NCBI RefSeq assembly: GCF_014174515.1 | Contig: NZ_JACJUG010000038.1 | Location: 1 to 33,545 of the forward strand | Direction: 5' to 3' | From: Mitsuaria sp. WAJ17 | GTDB lineage: Bacteria > Pseudomonadota > Gammaproteobacteria > Burkholderiales > Burkholderiaceae_C | Length of the DNA: 33,545 nt | Shown: piece by piece, positions 20,941-29,024 of the stretch | Layout: each line of letters starts with the position of its first letter | Position numbering within the stretch: the stretch's first letter is position 1 | Notes under the pieces: generated by a model | What the model saw: the letters and a program-made list of their open reading frames with translations, nothing else | What the model was told of the DNA's origin: nothing | Databases searched by the model: none | Made by a program: the position numbers and the translations under genes

Positions 20941-21419
20941 ACGTCCCACAGGCCGGCCCAGACACCCCGGCACCCGCGGCGCAGGCCTGCCCCAGCCCCA
21001 GGCTCTGGAACCCGAATGCCGCGGCCCTCTGGAGCCTCTTCTTCAGCCCCATCTTCGGCGCGATCTTGCACATGAAGAACTGGCAGGCCATGGGCGAGAC
21101 CGTCAAGGCCGCCGAGGCCAGGCAATGGGTCGTGGGCCTGTCGGCGGCCATGGGACTGCTGCTGCTCCTGACCCTCTTCCTGCCGATGAGTCCTGCAGCG
21201 GATCTGGCCCTCCAGTTGGCCGGCCTGGTCCTGCTGCTGGCCTGGTATTACGGTACAGGCAAGGCCCAAGCCACCCGCGTGTTGGCACGGTATGGCCGGG
21301 GCTATCCGCGCAAGAGCTGGGTGGAGCCGGTCCTGATCGGCTTCGCCATCCTGGCGGGCCTCTTCGTGGTGACGGTCGGCCTGGGTTTTCTGATGGACCT
21401 GATCGACACCCGCCAATGA
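20937..21419 (+). CDS. Membrane protein, 160 aa
   Basis: After a Pro/Ala-rich start it contains RLWNPNAAALWSLFFSPIFG, a motif (NP-x-AA-xW-SL-x-SP-x-FG) I have seen in small integral membrane proteins of proteobacteria. Three further apolar segments follow, at about 68-85, 88-104 and 135-155. It is coupled by ATGA overlap to the gene before it, and its stop overlaps a possible early ATG of the DUF924 gene. Function is unknown; its position after YbjQ and another membrane protein suggests a shared membrane role. Confidence 0.8.
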   Translation: MNVPQAGPDTPAPAAQACPSPRLWNPNAAALWSLFFSPIFGAILHMKNWQAMGETVKAAEARQWVVGLSAAMGLLLLLTLFLPMSPAADLALQLAGLVLLLAWYYGTGKAQATRVLARYGRGYPRKSWVEPVLIGFAILAGLFVVTVGLGFLMDLIDTRQ

Positions 21420-21475
21420 CGACAATGCATCCGACAGGGCCTCGCCCTTCGGCCGGGCTTGTCACAGGAGCGCGC

Positions 21476-22012
21476 ATGCCTCAGCAGATTCTTGACTTCT
21501 GGTTCCACGAGATCGAGCCCCGCCAGTGGTGGGCCGTCGATCCTGCCTTCGATGCGCTGCTGCGCGAGCGTTTCCTGCTCCTGCTGGAGCGGGCGGCGCA
21601 GGCGGAGTTGCAGGACTGGCGCCGCACGCCGCAGGGCCGACTGGCCGAGGTGATCGTGCTGGACCAGTTCTCGCGCAACATCTTCCGCGGCACGCCGCGC
21701 GCCTTCGCCCAGGATCCGCTGGCCCTGGGCCTGGCGCAGGAGGCGGTGGCCGCGGGCGCGCTGGCCTCGCTGGCGCCGGACGAGCGCAGCTTCCTGCTGA
21801 TGCCCTTTATGCATAGCGAGTCGCCTCGCATCCACGAGGACGCCGAGCGCCTCTTCGCGCAATGGGCGCCCGAAGGCAACCTCGATTTCGAGCGGCGCCA
21901 CAAGGCCATCATCGACCGTTTTGGCCGCTATCCGCATCGCAATGCCATCCTGGGGCGCATCTCGACGCCCGAGGAGTTGGCCTTCCTGGAGCAGCCGGGC
22001 TCGCGCTTCTGA
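21476..22012 (+). CDS. DUF924-family protein
   Basis: A 178-aa protein typical in length and sequence for DUF924, an all-helical TPR-like family. Key parts are ILDFWFHEIEPRQWWAVDPA at the N-terminus, the signature EVIVLDQFSRNIFRGTPRAF, FLLMPFMHSESPRIHEDAER, and the C-terminal FGRYPHRNAILGR. I chose the ATG at 21476 because AGGAG ends five bases upstream and MPQQILDFWF is the normal family start; in-frame ATGs at 21416 and 21425 would add an uncharacteristic extension. The biochemical role of DUF924 is not known. Confidence 0.9.
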   Translation: MPQQILDFWFHEIEPRQWWAVDPAFDALLRERFLLLLERAAQAELQDWRRTPQGRLAEVIVLDQFSRNIFRGTPRAFAQDPLALGLAQEAVAAGALASLAPDERSFLLMPFMHSESPRIHEDAERLFAQWAPEGNLDFERRHKAIIDRFGRYPHRNAILGRISTPEELAFLEQPGSRF

Positions 22013-22035
22013 CCCACGACACGGAAGTTCTGTTC

Positions 22036-22575
22036 TTGCCCGTCTCTCACACGTCTGCGCTCCATCCCTTGCCTATCCAGGCGGCTGCATTCGTCGCCCT
22101 GGGGCTGCTGAGCTGGGGGCTGTCCTGGCACCTGGCCGGTACTGATCCGCTGGCCGAGCTCCGCCTGCGGGCCGGCCGCTACACGCTCGCCGAGGCGCCG
22201 GTGCTGACGGTCAGGCCTGCCGATGAGACCCGCTCGCGTCCTGCCCGGGTGTTGCTGGCCCTGCGCGCTCCGGAGGGGACCCTTGTGGAGGCCGAGGTCC
22301 GGGATGTGGCCCGGCTGCCGCCGACCGCGCTGCAGGCCCTGCTGCAACTGCCGCCGGCCAGCCCGCTGGAGCTGCGCCTGGACGCGCGCGGCCGGGTGTG
22401 GGCGCTCTCGACCGCAGGCCTCAGCGTGCTGCCGGAGCAGCTCCTGCGCGAGGCGGCCCTGTCGCGTCGCCGGGACTCGGTCTTCGGGGTGCGCTTCGTG
22501 GGTTCCGTCTTCCTGGTGGTGTCCCTGGTGCTCGGAGGCGTGGTCCTCCTCGGGAAGCGAAAGGGGGCTGCATGA
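22036..22575 (+). CDS. Two-TM protein of unknown function (TTG start)
   Basis: About 179 aa. Two membrane segments frame a soluble middle: IQAAAFVALGLLSWGLSWHL near the N-terminus and FVGSVFLVVSLVLGGVVLLG at the C-terminus, followed by KRKGAA. The middle ~110 residues are Leu/Arg/Pro-rich (LRAGRYTLAEAPVLTVRPAD onward) and probably face the periplasm. There is no in-frame ATG after the DUF924 stop; the TTG at 22036 has GGAAG eight bases upstream and is the best start. Its stop overlaps the next ATG (ATGA). No family is recognised. Confidence 0.7.
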   Translation: MPVSHTSALHPLPIQAAAFVALGLLSWGLSWHLAGTDPLAELRLRAGRYTLAEAPVLTVRPADETRSRPARVLLALRAPEGTLVEAEVRDVARLPPTALQALLQLPPASPLELRLDARGRVWALSTAGLSVLPEQLLREAALSRRRDSVFGVRFVGSVFLVVSLVLGGVVLLGKRKGAA

Positions 22576-23078
22576 CGCGCGCAGCTGGATGGCCCGTGGC
22601 CGTGCTGGCCTGCTTTGTCGCACTCCTGGGCGGCTGCGCCTCGCCGAACACCCTGCGCCCCTTCAGCACCGACGGCTGCAGCCTCTACCCCGACCGCGCG
22701 GCCAGCATCGGCCAGGACTGGTGCGGCTGCTGCGTCGCCCATGACCGGGCCTACTGGCGCGGTGGCAGCGAGGCCGACCGGCTGCGTGCCGACGAGGCCC
22801 TGCGCGCCTGCGTGTTGGAGCGCACGGACGACCCCGCCCGGGCCGCGACGATGTTCCGCGGTGTGCGCATCGGTGGCAGTGCCTGGTGGCCCACACCCTT
22901 TCGCTGGGGCTATGGCTGGGGCTACGGGCGCTACTATCGTTCCCTGGACTTGGCCGAGTCCGCCGAGGCTGACCGGCTGGAGGCGCTGTACGAGGCCGAG
23001 GTCGGATTCGATCAATGCCCGGGGCGGTCCATGGCACGGCGCACGCCGCTGCCGATGGCCTCCCCGGCAAAGCGCTGA
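22572..23078 (+). CDS. Lipoprotein with phospholipase A2-like CCxxHD motif
   Basis: A 168-aa lipoprotein: signal peptide with the lipobox LLGGC, acylated Cys22. The mature part contains CGCCVAHDRAYW at 51-62, the C-C-x-x-H-D-x-x-Y core of the phospholipase A2 fold, with H57/D58 as the likely catalytic pair, plus DGCSLYPDR upstream in the place of the calcium loop. The rest is Trp/Gly/Tyr-rich (RWGYGWGYGRYYR) and unassigned. It may act on lipids at the outer membrane; several bacterial proteins with this motif are untested, so the activity is inference. The start overlaps the previous stop by four bases. Confidence 0.75.
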   Translation: MTRAAGWPVAVLACFVALLGGCASPNTLRPFSTDGCSLYPDRAASIGQDWCGCCVAHDRAYWRGGSEADRLRADEALRACVLERTDDPARAATMFRGVRIGGSAWWPTPFRWGYGWGYGRYYRSLDLAESAEADRLEALYEAEVGFDQCPGRSMARRTPLPMASPAKR

Positions 23079-23105
23079 CACCATGCCTGCAGGAGTGCCC
23101 TCGCC

Positions 23106-23513
23106 ATGCTGATCCACGGCAGCTGCCATTGCCAGAACCTGCGCTTTCGCCTGCAGTGGCCCGATGACGCCCTGCCCATCCCCGCACGCGCTTGCGGCTG
23201 CAGTTTCTGCCGCAAGCACGGCGGGGTCTGGACGGCCCATCCAGGTGCGCGGCTGGACTTGCAGGTCGCTCATCCCGAGGCGGTGGTCCTTTATGCCTTC
23301 GAGACCCGCACCGCGGACTTCCACCTCTGCGCGCGCTGCGGCGTCGCGCCCTGGGTGGTCAGCGAGATCGAGGGGCGCCGCTATGCCGTGGTCAGCGTCA
23401 ATGCCTTCGACGATGTCGATGCCGCCCTGCTGCAGCGCGCCGAGGTGAGCTTCGAGGGCGAAGCTCTGGACCAGCGCCTGCGCCGCCGCGCCACACGATG
23501 GATCCGGCTATGA
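23106..23513 (+). CDS. GFA/CENP-V family zinc protein
   Basis: A 135-aa protein of the glutathione-dependent formaldehyde-activating (GFA/Mss4-like) family. The zinc ligands fit: C7 and C9 in GSCHCQNLRF, C30, C32 and C35 in ACGCSFCRKHGG, and C75/C78 in HLCARCGVAPW. Members bind zinc and some react with glutathione adducts; many have unknown substrates. It starts 27 bases after the lipoprotein gene. Its stop overlaps the next ATG (ATGA). Confidence 0.9.
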   Translation: MLIHGSCHCQNLRFRLQWPDDALPIPARACGCSFCRKHGGVWTAHPGARLDLQVAHPEAVVLYAFETRTADFHLCARCGVAPWVVSEIEGRRYAVVSVNAFDDVDAALLQRAEVSFEGEALDQRLRRRATRWIRL

Positions 23514-23746
23514 CGCCCGTCCCGGTGCCCCTGCCCAACACCCGCTGCCCCCTGTGCGGCGGCAGCAATGAATGCACGCCGGCCCGCACGGGCAGTTTCG
23601 AGGGTGACTGCTGGTGCCGCACCACGCCCGTCAGCCCCGAGGCCCTGGCCCGCGTGCCGCCGGCGCTGCGCATGCAGGCCTGTCTGTGCCCGCGTTGCGC
23701 GCAGGGCCTGGGGCCGGCCCCGGACGGGCCGTTGCCCGCGGGCTGA
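23510..23746 (+). CDS. Cysteine-rich CWC-family protein
   Basis: A 78-aa protein with seven or more cysteines in the arrangement CPLCGG, then the signature DCWC, then CLCPRC. This matches the small cysteine-rich CWC family, presumed zinc binding. The ATG at 23510 is chosen for its four-base overlap with the GFA stop; an ATG at 23498 is also in frame. Its role is unknown. Coupling to a GFA protein may mean a shared metal or thiol function, which is inference. Confidence 0.85.
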   Translation: MTPVPVPLPNTRCPLCGGSNECTPARTGSFEGDCWCRTTPVSPEALARVPPALRMQACLCPRCAQGLGPAPDGPLPAG

Positions 23747-23867
23747 ATATAGGGGAGGTCACTCAGGGGGCACCGGCCCGGGCCCGCTACCATGCGGCCC
23801 CGGACGGGCCGCCGCAGCATACGGCGAGCCTCTCGCTGTACAACAAACAATGTCTGAGGAGGACAAC

Positions 23868-24347
23868 TTGAAGCTCTTGATTTGGCCGCTGATGCTGGTG
23901 GCGGCCTGGATTGGCTATGGCCGGCTGGTGCTCTCCGAATCCCGTTTGATGCCCCTGTTGACGGCACACACCCTGAAGGTCTTTGACGGTGACGCCAGCG
24001 CCTGCGACTTCTATGACGACGATGTGCAGGTCGACATCGTTCAGGAGATGCGCCAGGGCCGCTGGGAGGTCGAGGGCGGCAAGGACGAACTTTGCGGCTT
24101 CCTTCGCAAGTCGGCCGCCGGTCTGACGCTGCTGGATGCCAATGTCGATGCCGAGTTTGCCGACATCAACCTGCAGCGCCGCGGCTTTCCCTGGACGGAG
24201 GCCACCCTCAGCTACACCGAGCATGTGAGGATCAGCGCGGAGAAGCTGCCGGAGGTGGTGTTCAGCTCCCAGGATGCGCTGCTCCTGGTGCGCACCCTGA
24301 CCGGGGTGAAGGTCAAGGCCCTGCGGTCCCGCAGCCAGCAGCTGTGA
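23868..24347 (+). CDS. Membrane-anchored protein of unknown function (probable TTG start)
   Basis: About 159 aa. An N-terminal apolar segment (LLIWPLMLVAAWIGYGRLVL) anchors or exports a soluble domain that begins about residue 28. That domain has two cysteines (SACDFYDDD, DELCGFL) and a strand-rich centre. No family is recognised. A near-perfect AGGAGG (23857-23862) lies five bases before the TTG at 23868. The in-frame ATG at 23850 has no ribosome binding site, so TTG is the better start. It follows the CWC gene by about 120 bases. Confidence 0.75.
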   Translation: MKLLIWPLMLVAAWIGYGRLVLSESRLMPLLTAHTLKVFDGDASACDFYDDDVQVDIVQEMRQGRWEVEGGKDELCGFLRKSAAGLTLLDANVDAEFADINLQRRGFPWTEATLSYTEHVRISAEKLPEVVFSSQDALLLVRTLTGVKVKALRSRSQQL

Positions 24348-24357
24348 GGCGGCATGA

Positions 24358-24701
24358 CCCGCTTCACAGCTGCCTGAGCACTGGCACCTCACCCGCAAGG
24401 AGGCGCAGGCTTGCGCCTTCGCGGGCCTCTTCTTCGTGGCTGTCTTCCTGGTGTCGCGAGGCGGGGGGCTGGGCATCCCGCGCTACGAGCTGCTTGGCAT
24501 CGCCTGGCCCTGCAATGGGGCCTGTGGCGCGACCCGAACCAGCTGGGCGCATGGGCGACGGTGCACGTTCGCAAGTGGAGCGCTTGGAGCCTGCTGGTGC
24601 TGATGAGCCTCACGCGGGTCGCCCAGCTCAAGCACGTCAAGGCCCGCATCCACGTGCCTGCGGACCCGGCCCCGGGCTGGCTGCAGGCCTCGCGCGACTG
24701 A
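24358..24701 (+). pseudogene. Small membrane protein gene broken by a frameshift
   Basis: One frame encodes QLPEHWHLTRKEAQACAFAG followed by LFFVAVFLVSRGGGLGIPRY, a helix plus a membrane segment. At about 24500-24520 this frame loses sense, and the neighbouring frame continues naturally with LALQWGLWRDPNQLGAW and WSAWSLLVLMSLTRVAQL to a stop at 24701. Joining the frames gives a coherent protein of about 110 aa. The N-terminal frame has no start codon that I can support. Either the gene is decayed or the sequence has a one-base error here. Confidence 0.5.
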
Positions 24702-24710
24702 GGCGCGGGC

Positions 24711-25796
24711 TCAGCGCTGCCGTGCCCGCCAGGCCGCGGGCGAGGCGCCGAACCACAGCTTGAAGGCGTGGTTGAAATTGCTCTGCTCGCTGAAGCCCAG
24801 CAGGAAGGCCACGTCAGTCAGCGAGAGCTCGGGCTGGCGCAGATAGCGCTGGGCCAGTTCCTTGCGGACCTCGTCCAGCAGCTGGCTGAAGCTGTGGCCC
24901 GATTCCGCCAGGCGCCGCTGCAGGCTGCGGGCAGAGAGCTGGCGGCTCTCGGCCAGCAGGGCCAGGGTCGCGCGGCCCTGCATCAGCTGGGCGGCGATGT
25001 CCTGGCGCAGGGCCTGGACCAGGGCGGGCTCCTGGGTCTCGCGCAGGCGCGCCGAGAGCCGCGCCTCGGCTGCCTGGGCCAGGGCCGGGAACATGCTGGC
25101 ATCGGCATTGGCCAGGGGCAGGTCCAGCAGGGCGGCGGGGAAGCGCGCCTCGGTGACCGCCGCGCCGAACTCCACGGGCACGCCCAGCAGCTGGCTGTAC
25201 CAGGCGGCGGTCTCGGCTTCGGCCGGCACATGGGCGAAGCGCAGGTGGCTCAGGGGCAACTGCCGGCCCACCAGCCAGTGGCCGAAGCTGTAGATCCCCA
25301 TCATCACGCTCTCCACCAACTGGTCCGCGCCAGGGCGGTCCAGCCAGGGACTGTGCCAGCGGTAGACGGCCATGCCGCCCTCCACGCTGAGCTCGCTGCG
25401 GCCCAGGTCGTGGGCCAGGCCCTCGAAGCGCTGGGTCTGGAGCAGGGCGGAGCGCACGTCCGGGCAGGCGCACAGCACCAGACCGTAGCTGGCGAAAGTG
25501 GAGAGCTGCATGCGCCGCCCCACCTCCAGGCCGAAGCGGCGATGGCCCAGTTGCCGCGCGGCCTCGTGCAGGAAGGCGATGTAGCGGTCCACCGGCACCG
25601 CCTCGGGCAACTGCAGCGGTTGCTGGGCGAGGGCCGGCCAGTCACAGGCGCGTGCCAGGTCGGCGAGGTCCAGGCCCAGTGATTGCGCCGTCTCCACCGC
25701 CGTGCGCGCATAGGCGCCCACCACGCGCGCCTGGGCGGCGCTGGGCAGGCGTTGCAGCGGGTGAGGCTCCGGGGCGGCGGGCGGACGGTCGAGCAT
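24711..25796 (-). CDS. AraC-family regulator with arabinose-binding-type N-terminal domain
   Basis: A 361-aa regulator. The N-terminal two thirds fit the Arabinose_bd (PF12625) domain: YARTAVETAQSLGLDLADLA, QLGHRRFGLEVGRRMQLSTF, and YGLVLCACPDVRSALLQTQR. The C-terminal ~100 residues are the AraC DNA-binding domain with two helix-turn-helix units: SARSLQRRLAESGHSFSQLL, and LTDVAFLLGFSEQSNFNHAF ending FGASPAAWR. The ATG at 25796 opens the natural N-terminus. It lies 58 bases after the FGGY kinase on the same strand, so it may be the last gene of that operon and may control it. The inducer is unknown. Confidence 0.9.
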   Translation of the reverse strand: MLDRPPAAPEPHPLQRLPSAAQARVVGAYARTAVETAQSLGLDLADLARACDWPALAQQPLQLPEAVPVDRYIAFLHEAARQLGHRRFGLEVGRRMQLSTFASYGLVLCACPDVRSALLQTQRFEGLAHDLGRSELSVEGGMAVYRWHSPWLDRPGADQLVESVMMGIYSFGHWLVGRQLPLSHLRFAHVPAEAETAAWYSQLLGVPVEFGAAVTEARFPAALLDLPLANADASMFPALAQAAEARLSARLRETQEPALVQALRQDIAAQLMQGRATLALLAESRQLSARSLQRRLAESGHSFSQLLDEVRKELAQRYLRQPELSLTDVAFLLGFSEQSNFNHAFKLWFGASPAAWRARQR

Positions 25797-25854
25797 GGGC
25801 CGAAGTGTGCCGCAAGCGCGGCAGCCCTCGGCTCGTCCCGGGCCCCGTGCCGGT

Positions 25855-27435
25855 TCAGCGCGGGTGAAGGATGTCCTGCAGCTCCGCGTACAGGGGGCGC
25901 AGCGGCTCGTACATGCGCTTGTAGACGCGCTGATAGAGCGCCTCGTAGCGCTCGGCATGGGCCGGCACCGGCTCAAAGGTCTGGCCCAGGCGGGTCATGG
26001 CGGCGACGGCACTGGCGTGGTCGCGGTGCAGGCCCAGCCCCACGGCCCCGGCGATGGCGGCCCCCAGGCCTGAGGTCTCGTAGGTGTGCGGGCGCGAGGT
26101 GGGCAGGTTGAAGATGTCGGCCGTCAGCTGCAGGGCGGCGTCGGACTGCGAGCCCCCGCCCGAGACCCGCAGGCTGGTGATGGCCGTCTTGCCGCGGCGC
26201 TGGATGCGCTCGGCACCCTCGCGCAGGGCATAGGCCAGGCCTTCGAGGATGGCGCGGTAGAGGTGGGCGCGGGTGTGCACGTCGGAGAAACCGATCACCG
26301 CGCCGCGGGCATCCGGCCCTGGATGGCGGATGCCCGGCGTCCAGTAGGGCTGCAGCATCAGGCCTTCGCTGCCGGGCGGCACGGCGCGCACCAGCTGGTC
26401 GAAGAGCACCTCGGGCACCACGCCCTGCTCGCCGGCCGCCACGCGCTCCGGGTGGCCGAACTGCTCCTTGAACCAGCTGACCATCCAGTAGCCGCGGAAG
26501 ATCTGCACCTCGGTGTTGTACTGGCCTGGCAATAGAGCCGGGTAGGGCGGAATGAAGGGCAGGGCCTCGACGTAGCGCGGCGTGGTGATGTCTATGGTGG
26601 CGGTGGTGCCGTAACTTAGCGCGCCGATGTCCGGCGTGATGGCGCCGGCGCCGACGATCTCGCAGGCCTTGTCCGCGGCCCCGGCGATCACCGGAAGGCC
26701 CTCAGGCAGGCCGCAGGCCTCGGCCGCCTCGCGGGTCAGCCCGCCGATGGTGCTGCCCACGGGCAGCAGCTCGGGCATCTGCGCGGGCGTGGTGGCCAGG
26801 GCCTGCCATTTCCAGTCCCAGCTGGCAGCCCAGTCCTGGCGCTTGAAGTCAAAGGGCAGGTAGCCCACCTGGCAGGCCACGGAGTCGGCGAAGCGGCCGG
26901 TCAGCTTGTAGTTGAACCAGCCTGAGAGCAGCAGCAGCTTGTGCGTGCGGCGCGCGACCTCGGGCTCGTGCTCGGCGATCCAGTTGATCTCGGCCTCGCG
27001 GCTGAAGTAGTCGATGGTGCCGTCCACGCGCGCGGCCTTGAAGGCCAGGCGCCACCAGGGGGCCACGGGCCGTGCGCGGCTGGCGCGGCGCTGGTCCAGC
27101 CAGATGATGAAGCGGCGCAAGGCCTGACCCCCGGCGTCCACCGGCACCAGGCTGCCGCGCTGCGTGGTGACGACGAGGCCCTTCACCGCCGCCTTGAGAT
27201 GCGGATGTGCCAGCCACAGGCCGCGGCAGACGCCGGCGGCCGCCTGCCAGAAGGCCTCGGCGTCATGCTCCAGCCAGCCTTCCTGAAGGCTCACGTAGTC
27301 GTCCAGCGACTTCTGGCATTTGGCCAGCAGCCGCCCCTGCAGGTCGAAGAGCAGGGCACGCACGCTCTGCGTGCCGCAGTCCAGGCTCAGGATCAGCTCG
27401 TCCGCACGGGCAGGGGAGGTGGTCTCGGCAGTCAT
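25855..27435 (-). CDS. FGGY-family carbohydrate kinase
   Basis: A 526-aa sugar or polyol kinase with the ATP-grasp-like actin fold of the FGGY family. Seen are the phosphate-1 motif ILSLDCGTQSVRALLFDLQG near the N-terminus, AGAADKACEIVGAGAI and LSYGTTATIDIT in the centre, and the C-terminal signature SLRVSGGGSQSDAALQLTAD. It is not a standard GlpK by its motifs and length, and is closer to uncharacterised kinases encoded next to GlpD-like and alkyl-DHAP-synthase-like genes. The ATG at 27435 overlaps the GlpD-like stop by four bases, so it is translationally coupled; an ATG at 27444 is also in frame. It probably feeds a phosphorylated polyol to the adjacent dehydrogenase. Confidence 0.9.
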   Translation of the reverse strand: MTAETTSPARADELILSLDCGTQSVRALLFDLQGRLLAKCQKSLDDYVSLQEGWLEHDAEAFWQAAAGVCRGLWLAHPHLKAAVKGLVVTTQRGSLVPVDAGGQALRRFIIWLDQRRASRARPVAPWWRLAFKAARVDGTIDYFSREAEINWIAEHEPEVARRTHKLLLLSGWFNYKLTGRFADSVACQVGYLPFDFKRQDWAASWDWKWQALATTPAQMPELLPVGSTIGGLTREAAEACGLPEGLPVIAGAADKACEIVGAGAITPDIGALSYGTTATIDITTPRYVEALPFIPPYPALLPGQYNTEVQIFRGYWMVSWFKEQFGHPERVAAGEQGVVPEVLFDQLVRAVPPGSEGLMLQPYWTPGIRHPGPDARGAVIGFSDVHTRAHLYRAILEGLAYALREGAERIQRRGKTAITSLRVSGGGSQSDAALQLTADIFNLPTSRPHTYETSGLGAAIAGAVGLGLHRDHASAVAAMTRLGQTFEPVPAHAERYEALYQRVYKRMYEPLRPLYAELQDILHPR

Positions 27436-29024
27436 GGGCGCCATTCTGCGGGAATGCCATAGCTGCGCAGCACGCGCTCGCGGTAGCGGTGGCACTCGTC
27501 GTCCCAGCGCTCGTCGTTCCAGCCCAGGGTCTCCTGGACCACGGGACGCAGCTTGTGAAGCAGGGCGGTGCCGCCGTCGCGCAGCAGCAGGCCTGTACGG
27601 CTTCTTCGCAGAAGCAGGTCGTCCAGGTGCAGCACCGATTCATGGCGGCAGGCATAGCGCAGCTCGGCCATGCAGCAGGCAGCGTGCGGGATGTCCTGCA
27701 GTTCGCCGGGCTGGGCCTCGGCCAGCAGGGTGGCGGTGGCGTCGCCATAGCGGGCCAGCAGGCGCTCGCGCAAGGCCTCGGGCAGCTCGCGCACAGCATG
27801 CAGGCTGGCGATGCCGGGCGCGCGCAAAAGGGGGGCGTCGGACCGCAGTCGCTGCAGGGCGGGCACCCGCGCCTGCACGCGGCGCAGGGCCTGGACGGCG
27901 CTGGCGCGGAAGGTGGTGAGCTTGCCGCCGCTGACGGTCAGCAGGCCGCGCTCGGCCAGGATCAGGTGCTCGCGCGCCTCCTTGGACGGCTCGCGCTGGT
28001 CGCCAGAGTCCAGCACCGGGCGCACGCCGGAGAAGGTCGATACCACGTCCTCCAGCCCCAGGTCCAGGCTGGGGAAGGCCGCGCGCGCGGCTTGCATCAG
28101 GTAGTCGAATTCCGCGGCGTTGATGCCGGGCTCACGGTCCAGTGGTTCGTGGTGGTCCAGGTCCGTGGTGCCCAGGAGGGTGCGGCCCTCCCAGGGCAGG
28201 GCGAAGACGGGGCGGCCGTCCTTGGGATGGAAGAAGGCGAGGGCCTGGGCCACGGGCAGGCGCCAGGCCTCGAAGACGAGATGGCTGCCGCGCAGCGGGC
28301 GCAGCTGCGGGCTCTGGCCCAGGCCCTGGCGCAGGCGGTCGGCCCAGGCGCCGGTGGCGTTGACGACCACGCGGGCCTGCACGACCAGCGTCTGGCCGCT
28401 GGCCGCATCACGCAGGCAGGCGCCCTGCACCTGGCCCTCGGCCTCGACGAGGCTGTCGGCGCAGACGTGGTTGAGCGTCAGCGCACCATGCAGCCGTGCC
28501 TCGGCCAGCACGCGCAGCACGAGGCGGGCGTCATCGGTCTGCGCGTCGAGGTAGGACCAGGCGCCCGCGAGATCCTGCTCCTGCAGTTGAGGAACCTGGG
28601 CCAGCACCGCGGCGGGCGCATGCCACTCGCGGGTGCGGCGGCCGGCGAAGAAGTCGTACAGGGCCAGGCCCAGGCCCAGGATGCGGCGGCCCTTGCGGTC
28701 CCCGTGGCGCACGGGCAGCAGGAAGCGCAGGGGTGTCACCAGGCCCGGCATGTCGCGCAGCAGGGCCTTGCGTTCGCGAACGGACTCGCGGGTCAGGCCG
28801 ATCCGGCCCTGGGCCAGGTAGCGCAGCCCGCCATGCACCAGCTTGGAGGACTTGGACGAGGTGCCGCCCGCGAAGTCCCGCGCCTCGACCAGGGCCACGC
28901 GGGCCCCGCAGCGCGCGGCCTCCAGGGCCACGCCGGCCCCGGCGATGCCGCCGCCGATGACCAGAAGGTCCAGTGGCTCGGTCTCATGCCGCTGCAGGGC
29001 GGCCCAGCTGGCGTCCCGGTTCAT
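27432..29024 (-). CDS. FAD-dependent glycerol-3-phosphate dehydrogenase-like protein
   Basis: A 530-aa protein of the GlpD/DAO family. The FAD dinucleotide motif VIGGGIAGAGVALEAARCGA is at 22-41, followed by the typical EARDFAGGTSSKSSKLVHGG LRYL stretch at 48-70. The TTDLDHHEPLDREP loop and VSTFSGVRPVL also match GlpD, and a C-terminal DAO_C domain (LRYACRHESVLHLDDLLLRR) closes the protein. GlpD oxidises sn-glycerol 3-phosphate to DHAP and passes electrons to quinone at the inner membrane. It is coupled on both sides by ATGA overlaps (AGPS-like gene and FGGY kinase). The true substrate may be another polyol phosphate. Confidence 0.9.
   Translation of the reverse strand: MNRDASWAALQRHETEPLDLLVIGGGIAGAGVALEAARCGARVALVEARDFAGGTSSKSSKLVHGGLRYLAQGRIGLTRESVRERKALLRDMPGLVTPLRFLLPVRHGDRKGRRILGLGLALYDFFAGRRTREWHAPAAVLAQVPQLQEQDLAGAWSYLDAQTDDARLVLRVLAEARLHGALTLNHVCADSLVEAEGQVQGACLRDAASGQTLVVQARVVVNATGAWADRLRQGLGQSPQLRPLRGSHLVFEAWRLPVAQALAFFHPKDGRPVFALPWEGRTLLGTTDLDHHEPLDREPGINAAEFDYLMQAARAAFPSLDLGLEDVVSTFSGVRPVLDSGDQREPSKEAREHLILAERGLLTVSGGKLTTFRASAVQALRRVQARVPALQRLRSDAPLLRAPGIASLHAVRELPEALRERLLARYGDATATLLAEAQPGELQDIPHAACCMAELRYACRHESVLHLDDLLLRRSRTGLLLRDGGTALLHKLRPVVQETLGWNDERWDDECHRYRERVLRSYGIPAEWRP

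Noticed and set aside
25855..27435. Calling the FGGY kinase GlpK
   Set aside because: The motifs are FGGY-general and the neighbours (AGPS-like, GlpD-like) match a different uncharacterised kinase group, so no symbol is given.
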